Shown here piece after piece: positions 1 through 9,597 of a stretch of 64,000 bases of DNA. The stretch covers positions 30,402 through 94,401 of the forward strand of contig JAFQQM010000016.1 of NCBI GenBank assembly GCA_017410585.1, given 5' to 3'. Origin of the DNA: Clostridia bacterium. GTDB taxonomy: Bacteria; Bacillota; Clostridia; Oscillospirales; Acutalibacteraceae. Numbering within the stretch: position 1 is the first letter of the stretch; each line of letters begins with the position of its first letter. Below the pieces are notes generated by a model. The model was not told the DNA's origin, searched no databases, and worked only from the letters and a program-made list of their open reading frames with translations. Made by a program: the position numbers and the translations under genes.

Positions 1-1
1 G

Positions 2-316
2 GCGGCGGCCATCGACGGTGTCCGCAACCGCTTCCAAGAGGTCATCTACATTACTGTGCCGATGATGGCACCCCACCTGATCACGGCGGCGGTGTTGCAG
101 ATCACCGGTATGTTCTCTAACGTCGGCGCTTCCATTGCGCTGGCCGGTTTCCCGTCTACCAACTATGCCGGTCACTTGATCATGACCCACTTGATGGACT
201 ACAACGCCTACCGTGTCGAACGCGGCTATGCGTCCGCCATTTCGGTGGTGCTGTTCATTTTGATGGTGACCATCAACGCCATTTCGGTGCGCGGCTTGCG
301 AAAGGTGGGGAAGTAA
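2..316 (+). CDS. ABC sugar transporter permease, MalF/UgpA type (C-terminal part, cut by window edge)
   Basis: The frame is open from base 2 and ends in TAA at 314-316, so only the last ~104 residues are visible. The fragment begins with the cytoplasmic EAA-loop signature of binding-protein-dependent permeases (AAIDG, then F..V..ITVP), the surface that contacts the ATPase. Hydrophobic segments follow and the chain ends in a short basic tail. In this family two such integral-membrane subunits form the sugar pore. Its partner starts 2 bases downstream, so the two are translationally coupled. The substrate cannot be read from the fragment; the hydrolases downstream suggest an oligosaccharide. 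The solute-binding protein and ATPase are not in the window and may lie upstream or elsewhere. Confidence 0.9.
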   Translation, partial: AAAIDGVRNRFQEVIYITVPMMAPHLITAAVLQITGMFSNVGASIALAGFPSTNYAGHLIMTHLMDYNAYRVERGYASAISVVLFILMVTINAISVRGLRKVGK

Positions 317-317
317 G

Positions 318-1250
318 ATGTCTGTAAAACAATTGGCTGCTCGCTTCCGCCTTCCGCGTAAAGAGAAAAAGCAACGGGTCCACCGCCGTGTCGACCTCAT
401 CGGCACCGGCTCTCGCCGAAACCGAAAGGCATACGGCGACGTGATGATGCTGGTCTTGATCGGCATTATGGCGGCATTCAGCTTTTTCCCGCTGTTGATG
501 GCGGTCAATATGTCCTTAAAACCGATCCACGAGTTGTTCTATTACCCGCCGAAGATCTTTGCGGAAAATCCGACGCTGGATAACTTCCGGATGCTGTTTT
601 CGCTGATGCAGAACACTCGCGTGTCCTTCTTCCGCTACGCTTTTAATACCCTCTTTATCTCGATCGGTGCCACCCTCGGTCACGTCTTTTTGGCGTCGAT
701 GGCGGCGTATCCGCTGGCCAAGATGAAGATTCCGGGTATCAAAACGCTCAACCAGATGGTGATGCTGTCGCTGATGTTTGTGCCGGCGGTCACCGACGTT
801 GCCAACTACCTGACCGTTTCGTGGCTTGGGTGGCTGGATACGTATTGGGCGTGCATCGTGCCGGCGATGGGTGCATCGCTCGGTCTGTTCATTATGCGAA
901 ATTATATGACCACCATTCCGGACACCTTGTTGGAAGCGGCCACCATCGACGGTTGCTCCAACTACGGAATCTACTGGAAGATCATTATGCCGATGGCGCG
1001 TCCCGCTTGGCTGACCGTCACCATTTTGATGTTCCAGCAGGTATGGAATATGGATAACACCAACTACGTCTATTCCGAGGCTCTCAAAACGCTGCCGTAT
1101 GCACTCAGCCAGATCACCAGCGGTGCGCTGGTGCGTATGGGTGCGGCTCAGGCGGTCGGCGTGCTGATGATGATCGTACCGGCCGTGGTGTTCCTCGTCA
1201 ACCAGACGAAGATCATCGATACGATGGCTTCGTCCGGCATTAAGGAATAA
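318..1250 (+). CDS. ABC sugar transporter permease, MalG/UgpE type
   Basis: A 310-residue integral membrane protein with an unusually long basic N-terminal cytoplasmic tail (about 40 residues rich in Arg and Lys), followed by about six transmembrane helices. The EAA loop is visible near residue 205 (LEAATIDG, then Y..I..P). The N-terminal SLKP motif in the first periplasmic loop is typical of the carbohydrate-uptake CUT1 family. It starts two bases after the upstream permease and lies in one operon with it. In the family this subunit pairs with the MalF-type subunit to move oligosaccharides across the cell membrane. The family is secure; the substrate is inferred only from neighbouring glycosidases. 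Confidence 0.9.
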   Translation: MSVKQLAARFRLPRKEKKQRVHRRVDLIGTGSRRNRKAYGDVMMLVLIGIMAAFSFFPLLMAVNMSLKPIHELFYYPPKIFAENPTLDNFRMLFSLMQNTRVSFFRYAFNTLFISIGATLGHVFLASMAAYPLAKMKIPGIKTLNQMVMLSLMFVPAVTDVANYLTVSWLGWLDTYWACIVPAMGASLGLFIMRNYMTTIPDTLLEAATIDGCSNYGIYWKIIMPMARPAWLTVTILMFQQVWNMDNTNYVYSEALKTLPYALSQITSGALVRMGAAQAVGVLMMIVPAVVFLVNQTKIIDTMASSGIKE

Positions 1251-1263
1251 GGGGGGGACGACT

Positions 1264-2730
1264 GTGAAAAAGTGTTTGATCTTGCTGATGGCGCTTTTGC
1301 TGTTCGCCTGCGCCCCGCTGACGGTTACCGCTTCTGAGCCGTACCGTGGCTATACCTATTCCTCTACCGACGAAGGCACGTTGGACGTGGCGGCACCGCA
1401 GGCTTATCTGCCCTCTGCCGTCTACGGGAGCAAGGAACTGGGCGTGACCCTGACCTCGCCGGAGGACCTGCAGTTTGATAAGAACGGCAACTTGTATGTT
1501 TGCGATGCCGGTCAAAACGCCATCTACGTGTTTTCGCCGGACCTGCAACTGATCCGCACGGTGACCGGATTTGATAACAACGGTACGCCGGATACCTTCT
1601 CGCAACCGTACGGCATTTTTGTGACCGACGGGGGAGAACTGTACGTGGCGGATTTCGGCCATGAGCGCGTGGTGGCGTTAAACGCCGACGGTTCGCTCTT
1701 GCGGATCGTTACCAAGCCGGATTCCGACCTGCTAAACGAGTCCTTCGTGTTCCAGCCGCAAAAGGTGTTGGTGGATACCGCCAACCGCCTGTTCGTGCTT
1801 TCCAAAAACGTCAACGAAGGTATTTTGCAGTTTACCGAGCAGGGAAAATTTCTCGGTTTCTACGGCAGTAACACGGTTACCGCCAACCCCATCGATATCA
1901 TCTGGAAAGAGATTATGACCGAGGAGCAGACCGGTAAACTGACGCAGTTTGTGCCGGTGGAATACAAAAACTTCTCGCTGGATCACAAGGGCTTTATCTA
2001 CGCGGTTACCGCTGTTTCGGACGTCGGCGATCCCATTCGCCGTATCAATCTGTCCGGTGGTGACGTGCTGGTGCGTGCCCCGATCGACGGCTCCGAAAAG
2101 GTGATGGGTGACGTCTCCTATCCGTACGGCGGCGTTACCGGCATCGTCGGTCCTTCCAGTTTTGTGGATATCACTTCGGATAATCTCGGTAATTACTACG
2201 TCCTTGATGACAAACGCGGTCGCGTCTTTACCTACGATGAAGAAGGCAACCTACTGTTTGTGTTCGGAGCGCTCAACTCCGGTCAGGTCGGTTCTTTCTC
2301 ATCCCCTTCGGCCATTGCCTATCACGAACATCGCGTATACGCGCTGGATCGTGCCAACGCCGAAATGATCGTGTTTGAACCCACCGAGTACGCCCGTATT
2401 ATGGAAGAGGCGATGAACTCCTACCTGTTGCAGGAATATGAGGAAAGTCTGGAACTGTGGGAAGAGATCATCAAGCGCAACAACAACTGCGACCTCGCCT
2501 ACTACAAGGCGGGTTATTGCCTCTACCGTATGATGGAGTATCCCAAGGCAATGGAATACTTCAAACTGGTCAACGCGAAGGAATCCTATTCCGATGCGAT
2601 GGTCAAATATAACCAGATCGTTATGGACGCTAACTTCGAGACCTACGCTACCGTTGCCGCTGTGGTCGTGGCGGCGGGCTTGATCGCGTGGGTGGTCGTC
2701 CGCATTATCCGCAAGCGGAAATCCGTATGA
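1264..2730 (+). CDS. Exported NHL/beta-propeller protein with TPR-like segment and C-terminal membrane anchor
   Basis: 488 residues starting at GTG 1264 behind a GGGGG-type ribosome site. The first ~24 residues form a signal sequence ending in an alanine/serine region; a Cys at residue 16 lies in the hydrophobic core rather than in a good lipobox. Residues ~60-380 repeat the NHL pattern (P.....D..GN.YV.D...). Residues ~385-450 look like a tetratricopeptide unit (LQEYEESLELWEEI, then YYKAGYCLYRM). One transmembrane helix (about 460-482) and a basic RIIRKRK tail follow, so the propeller should face outside. Genes of this type recur beside DUF5696 and Yip1 genes in Clostridial ABC-sugar operons. 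Its function is unknown; glycan sensing or scaffolding at the transporter is inference. Confidence 0.75.
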   Translation: MKKCLILLMALLLFACAPLTVTASEPYRGYTYSSTDEGTLDVAAPQAYLPSAVYGSKELGVTLTSPEDLQFDKNGNLYVCDAGQNAIYVFSPDLQLIRTVTGFDNNGTPDTFSQPYGIFVTDGGELYVADFGHERVVALNADGSLLRIVTKPDSDLLNESFVFQPQKVLVDTANRLFVLSKNVNEGILQFTEQGKFLGFYGSNTVTANPIDIIWKEIMTEEQTGKLTQFVPVEYKNFSLDHKGFIYAVTAVSDVGDPIRRINLSGGDVLVRAPIDGSEKVMGDVSYPYGGVTGIVGPSSFVDITSDNLGNYYVLDDKRGRVFTYDEEGNLLFVFGALNSGQVGSFSSPSAIAYHEHRVYALDRANAEMIVFEPTEYARIMEEAMNSYLLQEYEESLELWEEIIKRNNNCDLAYYKAGYCLYRMMEYPKAMEYFKLVNAKESYSDAMVKYNQIVMDANFETYATVAAVVVAAGLIAWVVVRIIRKRKSV

Positions 2731-2745
2731 GAGGGGTGGAGTAAA

Positions 2746-3351
2746 ATGAAACAAGCACTCAATATTTTGCGCCACCCGATCGACGGCGTGTGGGATATGA
2801 AGCGTGAGCAGACCGGTCGCTACCGTGACGGTTTTATTCTCATTCTGCTGACCATTCTGGCGGTCATCTTTAATCGCCAGATGCGCGCGTTCGTGTTCAA
2901 TAACCAGTACAACGTCCCGCTGGAGATCATTAAGGAAGTAGCGATCGTGGTTTTGCCGGTCTTTCTGTTTGTGCTGGCTAACTACGCGGTCACTACGTTG
3001 CTGGACGGCAAGGGAACCTTTAAGGAGATCTTTTTGGTCACCTGCCATTCGCTGATGCCGCTCATCATTTTCTTTGTGGTGACGCCGATCTTGTCGCATC
3101 TGCTGTCGCTCAATGAACTGGTCTACCTGACCATCATTGATGCTTTCGGCTATGCGTGGATGTTGCTGATGCTGTATCTCGGTATCAAAGAGATTCACGA
3201 ATACTCCGCTTCCAAAATGGTCTCCACGCTGGTGTTGACCGTGATCGGTGCGGCGATCATCGTGTTTATCGTACTGCTGTTCTTCAGTCTGTTGCAAGAA
3301 TTGGGCAGTTTCGTTTATAGTTTGTACCGCGAATTCTCAATGCGCCTCTGA
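2746..3351 (+). CDS. Yip1-domain-like polytopic membrane protein
   Basis: 201 residues with a short cytoplasmic N-terminus (HPIDGVWDMKRE) and about five transmembrane helices. This matches the bacterial Yip1-like membrane family, in which the HP...F..IK/MKRE entry precedes the helices. It starts 15 bases after the NHL gene with ribosome site GAGGGGTGG, so it is in the same operon. No catalytic residues are evident. The biochemical role of these proteins in bacteria is unknown. Its fixed position between the NHL and DUF5696 genes points to a membrane complex with them, which is inference. Confidence 0.7.
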   Translation: MKQALNILRHPIDGVWDMKREQTGRYRDGFILILLTILAVIFNRQMRAFVFNNQYNVPLEIIKEVAIVVLPVFLFVLANYAVTTLLDGKGTFKEIFLVTCHSLMPLIIFFVVTPILSHLLSLNELVYLTIIDAFGYAWMLLMLYLGIKEIHEYSASKMVSTLVLTVIGAAIIVFIVLLFFSLLQELGSFVYSLYREFSMRL

Positions 3352-3376
3352 TCACGTGTGAAAGGATGATAAGGCA

Positions 3377-5881
3377 ATGAAAACAATCAAATGGCAACGC
3401 CTCATCGTACCTGCGGTGGTCGTGGCGCTGATCGTTGGCGCCGTTCTGCTGGTGGTGTTCAAGGGCTCTGCCAAAGAGGAACTGCGGGATAAATTCAGCA
3501 CCGCACCGGCGCTGACCAACGAAGTCAAGGCCTCCGCTGAGACCCCGCTTTTGCAGAAAAACGGGATGTCTTTGTACCTTGGCGAGAATATGACCGTTTC
3601 GGTGACCGATGCTACCGGTGCGGTATGGACGACCAACGGCCGCGCCCACGATGGGGCGGAGACCGTCGGTCAGTTCAAGGCATCCTACTACACTTCCAAT
3701 GCGGCGTTCTCCTATATGGAAAGCCAGTACGACAGCGTTGACAAGCAACAGGCACAGGCCTTTTTGCAGGATGATACGCTGTACGTGCAGTATCGCCTCG
3801 GTGAATACGGAAGAACGGTAGACGCCGTTCCGCAGTATATGACCAACGAGCGTTTTACCGAACTGTTTTTGGAAAAACTGTCTTCGGAAGACGCCGAAAC
3901 GATGGAGAGTTACTATAAGTACTACAAGGAAGACGATGCATGGCGTATTCGTGCCAAGGGTCGTAACAACTTCGAACAGATCTTGATCTTTATGGATGAG
4001 ATCGGCTATACGGAGGAAGACTTGGCGGCGGATAACGCGGATGGCGGTATCACCACCGACATCAGTTCCAAACCGTGGTTTACGGTCGTGCTGGCGTACA
4101 CGCTGACCGAAAACGGTCTGTCGGTGTCCATCCCGCATGAGTACATCGAATTCAACGCCGATTTCCCGCTGTATGAGGTGGAACTGCTACCGCATTTCGG
4201 CAAGTTGGAACAGAGCGCGGAAGGTTACGCGCTTATTCCTGACGGCAGTGGCGCGTTGATGCGCTACCGCACCGACTATACCTCCCGCAGTGAATATACC
4301 TTGCCGATCTATGGCTTGGATTGGTCGGTCGCCAGTGATACGTTGACCAGCGGTCAGTATCAATATGAGTCGGTCAGCCTTCCGCTGTTCGGTGTGAAGG
4401 ACGGATCGGCGGCCTATCTCGCTGTGATCGAAGGCGGAGCCTCCAAGGCGACGTTGCATTTTCATCCGGCGGGCGAGCATTTCGAACGTAATGCCGTGTA
4501 TCCCACCTTCCGTATGATCAACAAGGATAGTGTCTATCTGTCCGGTAGCGACAACAGTTCCAAGGTCATTGTGTTCGAGTCGTCGCTGGCGGAGGAGACC
4601 TGCTCGGTCAATTATCAGTTCCTGCCGGAAAACAGCGACTATGCCGATATGGCGGCGACCTACCGTGAACGGTTGGAAGCCGACGGCTTGTTGGAAGATC
4701 TGGCGGCGGATGCACCGGTGTCGTTGCTGATGGAGACCATCGGCGGTGTGCAGAGCGATAAGAACCTGCTGGGCATCTCGTATGAAGGTCTGGAGGCCGC
4801 CACCACCTATGAGCAAGATCGCTTGTTGGCGGAGGATCTGCTGGATAACGGCGTTCAAGCGCTGGATATGCGGTTGATCGGTTGGTTTAACGACGCCGCG
4901 TATCACAATTACGCCGGCAATTTGAAATTGGCCGGTGTGCTGGGCGGTAAGTCGGATTGGAAAGACTTGATCGCCTACGCCAAGGAAGCGGGCGTCAATT
5001 TGTATCCCGACGTGGATTTCCAGCGTATTCCGAAGTCGGCGTGGGGTTTCTTCCCTGCCACCGATGCGGCGTTCCGTCTGGATTCGATGGAAGCGAAATT
5101 CTCCACCTTGTCCCGTGCGTTGTTGCTGGAGAAGGTGGACATCGGCCTGACCCCCTCCAATTTCTATCTGCTGTCGCCGGAGAAACTGGATCGGTCCGTT
5201 TCGTCCTTCCTTAAGAAATACGCATCGGTCAGCACCGGCGGTCTGTCACTGCGCAGTACGTATCTGTATTCCGATTTCAATTCCGAAGGGATGATCTCCC
5301 GCCCCGAGTCGCAGGATCTGCTGACCGAGGCTCTCGGCAAACTGTCTGCCGATACCGATCTGCTGATCGAAAACGGTGCACAGTTTACTTACGCCTACGC
5401 TGACAAACTATCCGGTGTGGCGGCGGATTCCAGCCATTTCCGCATTGCCGATGAGACGGTGCCGTTTTTGCAGATGGTGTTGCACGGTTCCAAGCAACTG
5501 TACACCTCGCCGATCAACCTCACTTCCAATGCGGAGACGGCGGTCTTGAAGGCGATCGAGTACGGTATGCTGCTTAACTATCAGGTCACTTACGAAGATT
5601 CCAGCGTGCTGAAGAATTCGGAGTACAGCGATAACTTTGCCTCCGGCTACGACCGCTGGCGTGAGGATATCCTGCAGTCCTACAGCAAAGTACAACAGGC
5701 GCTGGACGGCTTGGTCGGTTGCGAACTGGTCGACCATGAGCAACTGGCACCGCAGGTGTTTGTGACCCGCTACGACAACGGTGCCGCCGTGTACGTCAAC
5801 TACGGCGAGACCGACGCGGCGGTAGACGGTAAGACCGTCCCCGCCCGTGGCTATATCCGCGAAGGAGGTGCGAAGCAATGA
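3377..5881 (+). CDS. DUF5696-family exported protein, N-terminally membrane anchored
   Basis: 834 residues. An N-terminal transmembrane helix (about residues 8-30) is followed by a large extracytoplasmic domain containing PDGSGALMRY near residue 290 and a probable (beta/alpha) barrel portion around 460-760 (GVQALDMRLIGW, LYPDVDFQ). This matches the DUF5696 family found in Clostridial and Bacillus sugar-ABC operons. The barrel-like C-terminal half resembles glycoside hydrolase folds, but I could not assign a catalytic pair. It overlaps the next permease by 4 bases (ATGA), so it is translationally coupled to it. Substrate capture or trimming at the cell surface is inference from context. Confidence 0.7.
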   Translation: MKTIKWQRLIVPAVVVALIVGAVLLVVFKGSAKEELRDKFSTAPALTNEVKASAETPLLQKNGMSLYLGENMTVSVTDATGAVWTTNGRAHDGAETVGQFKASYYTSNAAFSYMESQYDSVDKQQAQAFLQDDTLYVQYRLGEYGRTVDAVPQYMTNERFTELFLEKLSSEDAETMESYYKYYKEDDAWRIRAKGRNNFEQILIFMDEIGYTEEDLAADNADGGITTDISSKPWFTVVLAYTLTENGLSVSIPHEYIEFNADFPLYEVELLPHFGKLEQSAEGYALIPDGSGALMRYRTDYTSRSEYTLPIYGLDWSVASDTLTSGQYQYESVSLPLFGVKDGSAAYLAVIEGGASKATLHFHPAGEHFERNAVYPTFRMINKDSVYLSGSDNSSKVIVFESSLAEETCSVNYQFLPENSDYADMAATYRERLEADGLLEDLAADAPVSLLMETIGGVQSDKNLLGISYEGLEAATTYEQDRLLAEDLLDNGVQALDMRLIGWFNDAAYHNYAGNLKLAGVLGGKSDWKDLIAYAKEAGVNLYPDVDFQRIPKSAWGFFPATDAAFRLDSMEAKFSTLSRALLLEKVDIGLTPSNFYLLSPEKLDRSVSSFLKKYASVSTGGLSLRSTYLYSDFNSEGMISRPESQDLLTEALGKLSADTDLLIENGAQFTYAYADKLSGVAADSSHFRIADETVPFLQMVLHGSKQLYTSPINLTSNAETAVLKAIEYGMLLNYQVTYEDSSVLKNSEYSDNFASGYDRWREDILQSYSKVQQALDGLVGCELVDHEQLAPQVFVTRYDNGAAVYVNYGETDAAVDGKTVPARGYIREGGAKQ

Positions 5882-6783
5882 AGCGAAAGGGTCTGACGCT
5901 GCAGCGAAAGCGTTCGATGTGGGCGTATATCTTCCTGTCGCCGTGGCTGCTTGGCGTGATCGCCGTGTTTGCCTTCCCGATGATCCTGTCCATCTCCTTC
6001 GCGTTCTCTAACGTCACGGTGGATAACGGTTACAGCCTGTCCTTTGTCGGCTTTGAAAATTTCCGTACCGCGCTGTTCGTGGATCAAAACTTCCTGCAGC
6101 ATTTTGCCGCTACGATGGGGGATATGCTGTATAACGTCCCGATCATTCTGGTCTACAGTTTCTTGGTCGCGGTGTTGCTTAAGGAAAATTTCAAGGGCGT
6201 TACCGTTTTCAAGTTCATCTTTTTCCTGCCGGTCATTTTGTCTTCCGATCTGTTTACGAGCCTGCTCAACAACTTCGGCAGTACCTCGTCGAGCAGTTTG
6301 GACGCGGTGATGTCCGGTGCCGGCTCCACCGGTATGCTGGAGAGTTTGAACCTCTCCAAATATCTGACCGATCTGGGGCTTGGCAAGGAACTGGTCGAAT
6401 TGCTGACCGGTCCGGTCGATAAGGTGTACGAGATCGTCACCTGCTCGGGTATCCAGATCTTCATTTTCCTTGCCGGTATCAACTCGGTCCCGCCGACGTT
6501 GTACGAGGCCGCCCACGTCGAGGGCGCAAACGGCTGGGAAAAATTCTGGAAGATCACCTTCCCGATGGTGATGCCGATGATTCTGGTCAACGTGGTCTAT
6601 TCCATTGTGGACACCTTTATGTCCAAGACCAATCTGGTGATGGAATACGTCTACGAACTGTCCTTTAAGAATTTCAACTTCGGTCTGTCGAGTGCCATCT
6701 GCTGGATCTACTTCGTGGTGATCGCCGTGATACTCGCTATCGTGTTCGGCATCATCTCCAAACGCACCTTCTACTATACTTGA
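5878..6783 (+). CDS. ABC sugar transporter permease, MalF/UgpA type (second pair)
   Basis: 301 residues with about six transmembrane helices. The N-terminal segment (YIFLSPWLLGVIAVF, then SISFAFSN) is the hallmark of CUT1 MalF-like permeases. The EAA loop is at about residue 207 (YEAAHVEGANG, then F.KITFPMV). A non-conserved extracytoplasmic insert (about residues 130-190, rich in Ser and Leu) makes the periplasmic loop longer than usual. The start overlaps the DUF5696 stop. Together with the following gene it forms a second complete permease pair in the same operon, so the cluster probably encodes two different importers or a four-gene variant of one. Confidence 0.9.
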   Translation: MKRKGLTLQRKRSMWAYIFLSPWLLGVIAVFAFPMILSISFAFSNVTVDNGYSLSFVGFENFRTALFVDQNFLQHFAATMGDMLYNVPIILVYSFLVAVLLKENFKGVTVFKFIFFLPVILSSDLFTSLLNNFGSTSSSSLDAVMSGAGSTGMLESLNLSKYLTDLGLGKELVELLTGPVDKVYEIVTCSGIQIFIFLAGINSVPPTLYEAAHVEGANGWEKFWKITFPMVMPMILVNVVYSIVDTFMSKTNLVMEYVYELSFKNFNFGLSSAICWIYFVVIAVILAIVFGIISKRTFYYT

Positions 6784-6803
6784 TGAAAGGAAGAGCGCTT
6801 ACT

Positions 6804-7781
6804 ATGAATCCCATTCGATCCCGCAAAAACAAGCAAGAAATGCTGATGCGTCTGGGTACGGTCATTCTGCGCACCGTGCTGTTGGTCGGCTTTTCCTACA
6901 TCATTTTGTATCCGGTCATCCTGATGTTCTCCAAGGCGTTTATGGCGCAGAAGGACGTCTTCGATAACAGCGTGTTGTGGATTCCCCGCCACTTTACGTT
7001 GGACAACATCAAGGTGGCCGCCACCACGATGAAATACGGCGAATCGCTGATGAATTCCGTTGGTTATGCGTTGCTCGGTACGGTGTTGCAGATGATTCCC
7101 TGCCTGATGGCCGGTTATGCGTTTGCCCGCTACGATTTCAAGGGCAAGGGCTTGCTGTTTGCGGTGGTGGTGCTCACCATCATCGTTCCGCCGCAGCAGT
7201 TTATGACCCCGCTGTATCTCCACCTGTCGCAGTTTGACATCTTCGGTATCATCAAAGCGGTCAACGGCGGCAAGGCGCTGAACCTCACGGCCACCCAATT
7301 TCCGTATTTCCTGCTGTCGCTGACCGGCTTCGGTCTGCGCAACGGCCTGTTTATCTTCCTGTTCCGCCAGTCCTTCCGCGGTGTCCCGCGTGAAACGGAG
7401 GAGGCGGCCATGGTAGACGGCGCCAACTCGTTCCGCATCTTCTGGCAGATCATGCTTCCCGGCACGATCACCGTGCTGGTGACGGTTATGCTGTTTTCCT
7501 TCGTGTGGCAGTATAACGATACCTATTATTCCTCGCTGTTGCTCAACAACGTTCGTACCCTGCCGCAGGCATACGAACTGTTCGATTCCGCTATTACCGG
7601 TTGGAAGGGAGACCTTTCGGTCAGCAATATGCTGTCTCAATATGTGTTGGACGACCCGAAGGTGCTGTCGCTGTTGCGCAATTCGGCTATGATCCTCATT
7701 ATGGCGCCCTTACTTGGTGTTTACGCTGTCGCTCAGCGCTACTTTATCCAGAGCATCGAGCGTAGCGGTATTGTTGGCTAA
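6804..7781 (+). CDS. ABC sugar transporter permease, MalG/UgpE type (second pair)
   Basis: 325 residues from ATG 6804. This start is preferred over an in-frame TTG/ATG at 6780-6785 because AAAGGAAG at 6786-6793 sits at proper distance from it. The protein has about six transmembrane helices, an SKAFM motif in the first loop and an EAA loop near residue 205 (EEAAMVDGANS, then F.QIMLPG). It pairs with the upstream gene as the second membrane subunit of a carbohydrate importer. An insert around residues 270-285 is atypical but no frame damage is seen. The downstream hydrolase genes follow after 11 bases, so the transport and hydrolysis genes look co-transcribed. Confidence 0.9.
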   Translation: MNPIRSRKNKQEMLMRLGTVILRTVLLVGFSYIILYPVILMFSKAFMAQKDVFDNSVLWIPRHFTLDNIKVAATTMKYGESLMNSVGYALLGTVLQMIPCLMAGYAFARYDFKGKGLLFAVVVLTIIVPPQQFMTPLYLHLSQFDIFGIIKAVNGGKALNLTATQFPYFLLSLTGFGLRNGLFIFLFRQSFRGVPRETEEAAMVDGANSFRIFWQIMLPGTITVLVTVMLFSFVWQYNDTYYSSLLLNNVRTLPQAYELFDSAITGWKGDLSVSNMLSQYVLDDPKVLSLLRNSAMILIMAPLLGVYAVAQRYFIQSIERSGIVG

Positions 7782-7792
7782 GGAGGCATACT

Positions 7793-9580
7793 ATGCGTTA
7801 TCGACTTTTTCGCATAGCAGTCATCGCTTTGGCTATGTCGTTGCTTGTCGCTTGCACCGCACAGCCGACCGATTCGGAGAAAGGAAGTACCAATATGACG
7901 ACGACAACCGGCTCTTCTGCCGGCGGTAACGCCGGCACGACCGGCAGTACCGGTCAATCCAGCACCACCAAACCGTCTTCGACTTCGCAGACGACCGGTA
8001 CGACCGGTACGACCGGGACGGTCACCAAACCGACCGTCCCGCCGGCAAAATATGCCGTAAAACCGTTTGCTTATCCCGATGCGGCGGTCAAAACGCTGGA
8101 ACAGCGTTCTCTGTCGCTCGGTGCTTTCTGTGCCCGTGCGGCCGGCGATAGCAACTACGTCGGTAACCGCCACTATACCGGTACGCATATCGTGGTCTCG
8201 CCCTATTTTACCGCTTCGGTGGACGGCTTGACCCTGCCGGTGTACGCTACGCCGGTGTACGTGGCGACCGGTAATCAAGGCGTTTTGCATTCCTACGCCT
8301 CGGTGGACATTGCTTTCGGCAATCACGATGCCGTGTTATTGCAGTTGAATGCGTCGGTAGACGTCGATTCGGTGGACGTGTTTTCGGCCAGTGACGCAAC
8401 GGCGTCGCATAGCGGCCGCAACATCCGTCTGTCGGTCAGCAAACACGGCGTGTATACGTTGGTGCTGAACGGTGACCAGCAACACGCCGTCACGGTGTTT
8501 GTCCGCGAATACGAGGACGAGGCGGCGGCCATCGCCGCTTACCGTGCCGCCTACGGCAAGGAAAACGTCATCGTTTACGAGCCGGGTCTGCATGATATCG
8601 ATCACGTTACCCTGCCAAACAGCCGTATGGTGCTGTATTTAAAGGCAGGCGCCATTTTGTTGCCCCGTCACACGATAGATATTCTAAACGACGAGACGGC
8701 GGCGAACGCCGCAGAGCCTTTTGCCAAGGAGAGTAACGGTATCGGTCTAAACCGATTCCCTGTTATTAACGGTTTTGGCTGTTCCGATCTGACCATCGCC
8801 GGTCGCGGTACGGTGGATATGACCCAATTGGATTGGCACGAACGCCGCGGCGTGGTGTTTACGATGTGTGACCGCGTTCGTATGGACGGTGTCATTTTGG
8901 TCAACCCCTGTGAATGGGCGTTTATTACCTACCGTTGCAGTAACGTGACCGTCACCCAAAGTGCGGTGTTCGGTTACCGCACCAACAGCGATGCCTTTGC
9001 CATCTGCAATTCGACCGACGTGCAGGTAAGCGATTGCTTTGCCCGCACCGGTGACGATATGTTTGAGGTCAAAACTCTCGGTGGTGTCGAAGGTGCGGTC
9101 AGCCGCGATATCACCTTCAGCCGCTGTCAGGCGTGGGGCAGTAAAGCCCGCTGTTACGGCATTATCGGTGAAATGGAGAAGGATATCAGCCGTGTTACCT
9201 TTGAGGACAGTTGGGTCATCTTCCGTGACGCGGTGTGGGATAACAACCGCATCGGTTCGCTGGTGGTCCTGCGTGAGACCGGCAACGGCAAGGTAAGCGA
9301 TATCACCTTCCGCAATATTCAGATCTATTACGATCGCGGCCGTGCGATCAACTGCGGCAACTATTCCGCCGATCTGCAAAACAGCCGGATCACCGGCATC
9401 ACCTTTGAGAATATCCGCTACAAGAGCGGGATGAATTCGCAACTGCGCCTCAATAACGGTGCCGGCAACAGCCTGCAGATCCTGCTGAAAAACGTGTATG
9501 CCGACGGCACCCGCTTAAACAGATCGAATTTTAACAGTTATTTCTATTGTGACAGAGACGGTCTGGCAACGGTCCAATGA
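7793..9580 (+). CDS. GH28-like right-handed beta-helix glycosidase, lipoprotein
   Basis: 595 residues. A signal peptide ends in the lipobox LLVAC with Cys at residue ~21. A Thr/Ser/Gly-rich linker (about 30-75, with repeated TTGTTG) should lift the enzyme off the membrane. The rest is a parallel beta-helix domain. Polygalacturonase-like catalytic positions are visible: NSDAF with Asp400 and TGDD with Asp421/Asp422, the expected spacing for the Asp triad of GH28; GH49 is an alternative. It therefore probably hydrolyses glycosidic bonds in pectin-like or other acidic polysaccharides outside the cell. The ribosome site AGGAGG precedes ATG 7793, 11 bases after the permease stop. The exact substrate is not readable from sequence. 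Confidence 0.75.
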   Translation: MRYRLFRIAVIALAMSLLVACTAQPTDSEKGSTNMTTTTGSSAGGNAGTTGSTGQSSTTKPSSTSQTTGTTGTTGTVTKPTVPPAKYAVKPFAYPDAAVKTLEQRSLSLGAFCARAAGDSNYVGNRHYTGTHIVVSPYFTASVDGLTLPVYATPVYVATGNQGVLHSYASVDIAFGNHDAVLLQLNASVDVDSVDVFSASDATASHSGRNIRLSVSKHGVYTLVLNGDQQHAVTVFVREYEDEAAAIAAYRAAYGKENVIVYEPGLHDIDHVTLPNSRMVLYLKAGAILLPRHTIDILNDETAANAAEPFAKESNGIGLNRFPVINGFGCSDLTIAGRGTVDMTQLDWHERRGVVFTMCDRVRMDGVILVNPCEWAFITYRCSNVTVTQSAVFGYRTNSDAFAICNSTDVQVSDCFARTGDDMFEVKTLGGVEGAVSRDITFSRCQAWGSKARCYGIIGEMEKDISRVTFEDSWVIFRDAVWDNNRIGSLVVLRETGNGKVSDITFRNIQIYYDRGRAINCGNYSADLQNSRITGITFENIRYKSGMNSQLRLNNGAGNSLQILLKNVYADGTRLNRSNFNSYFYCDRDGLATVQ

Positions 9581-9597
9581 CCGAAGGGAGAGAGCCT

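Noticed and set aside
7990..8035. Short tandem repeat as a regulatory repeat
   Set aside because: The ACGACCGGT units are in frame and encode the Thr/Gly linker of the GH28-like lipoprotein.
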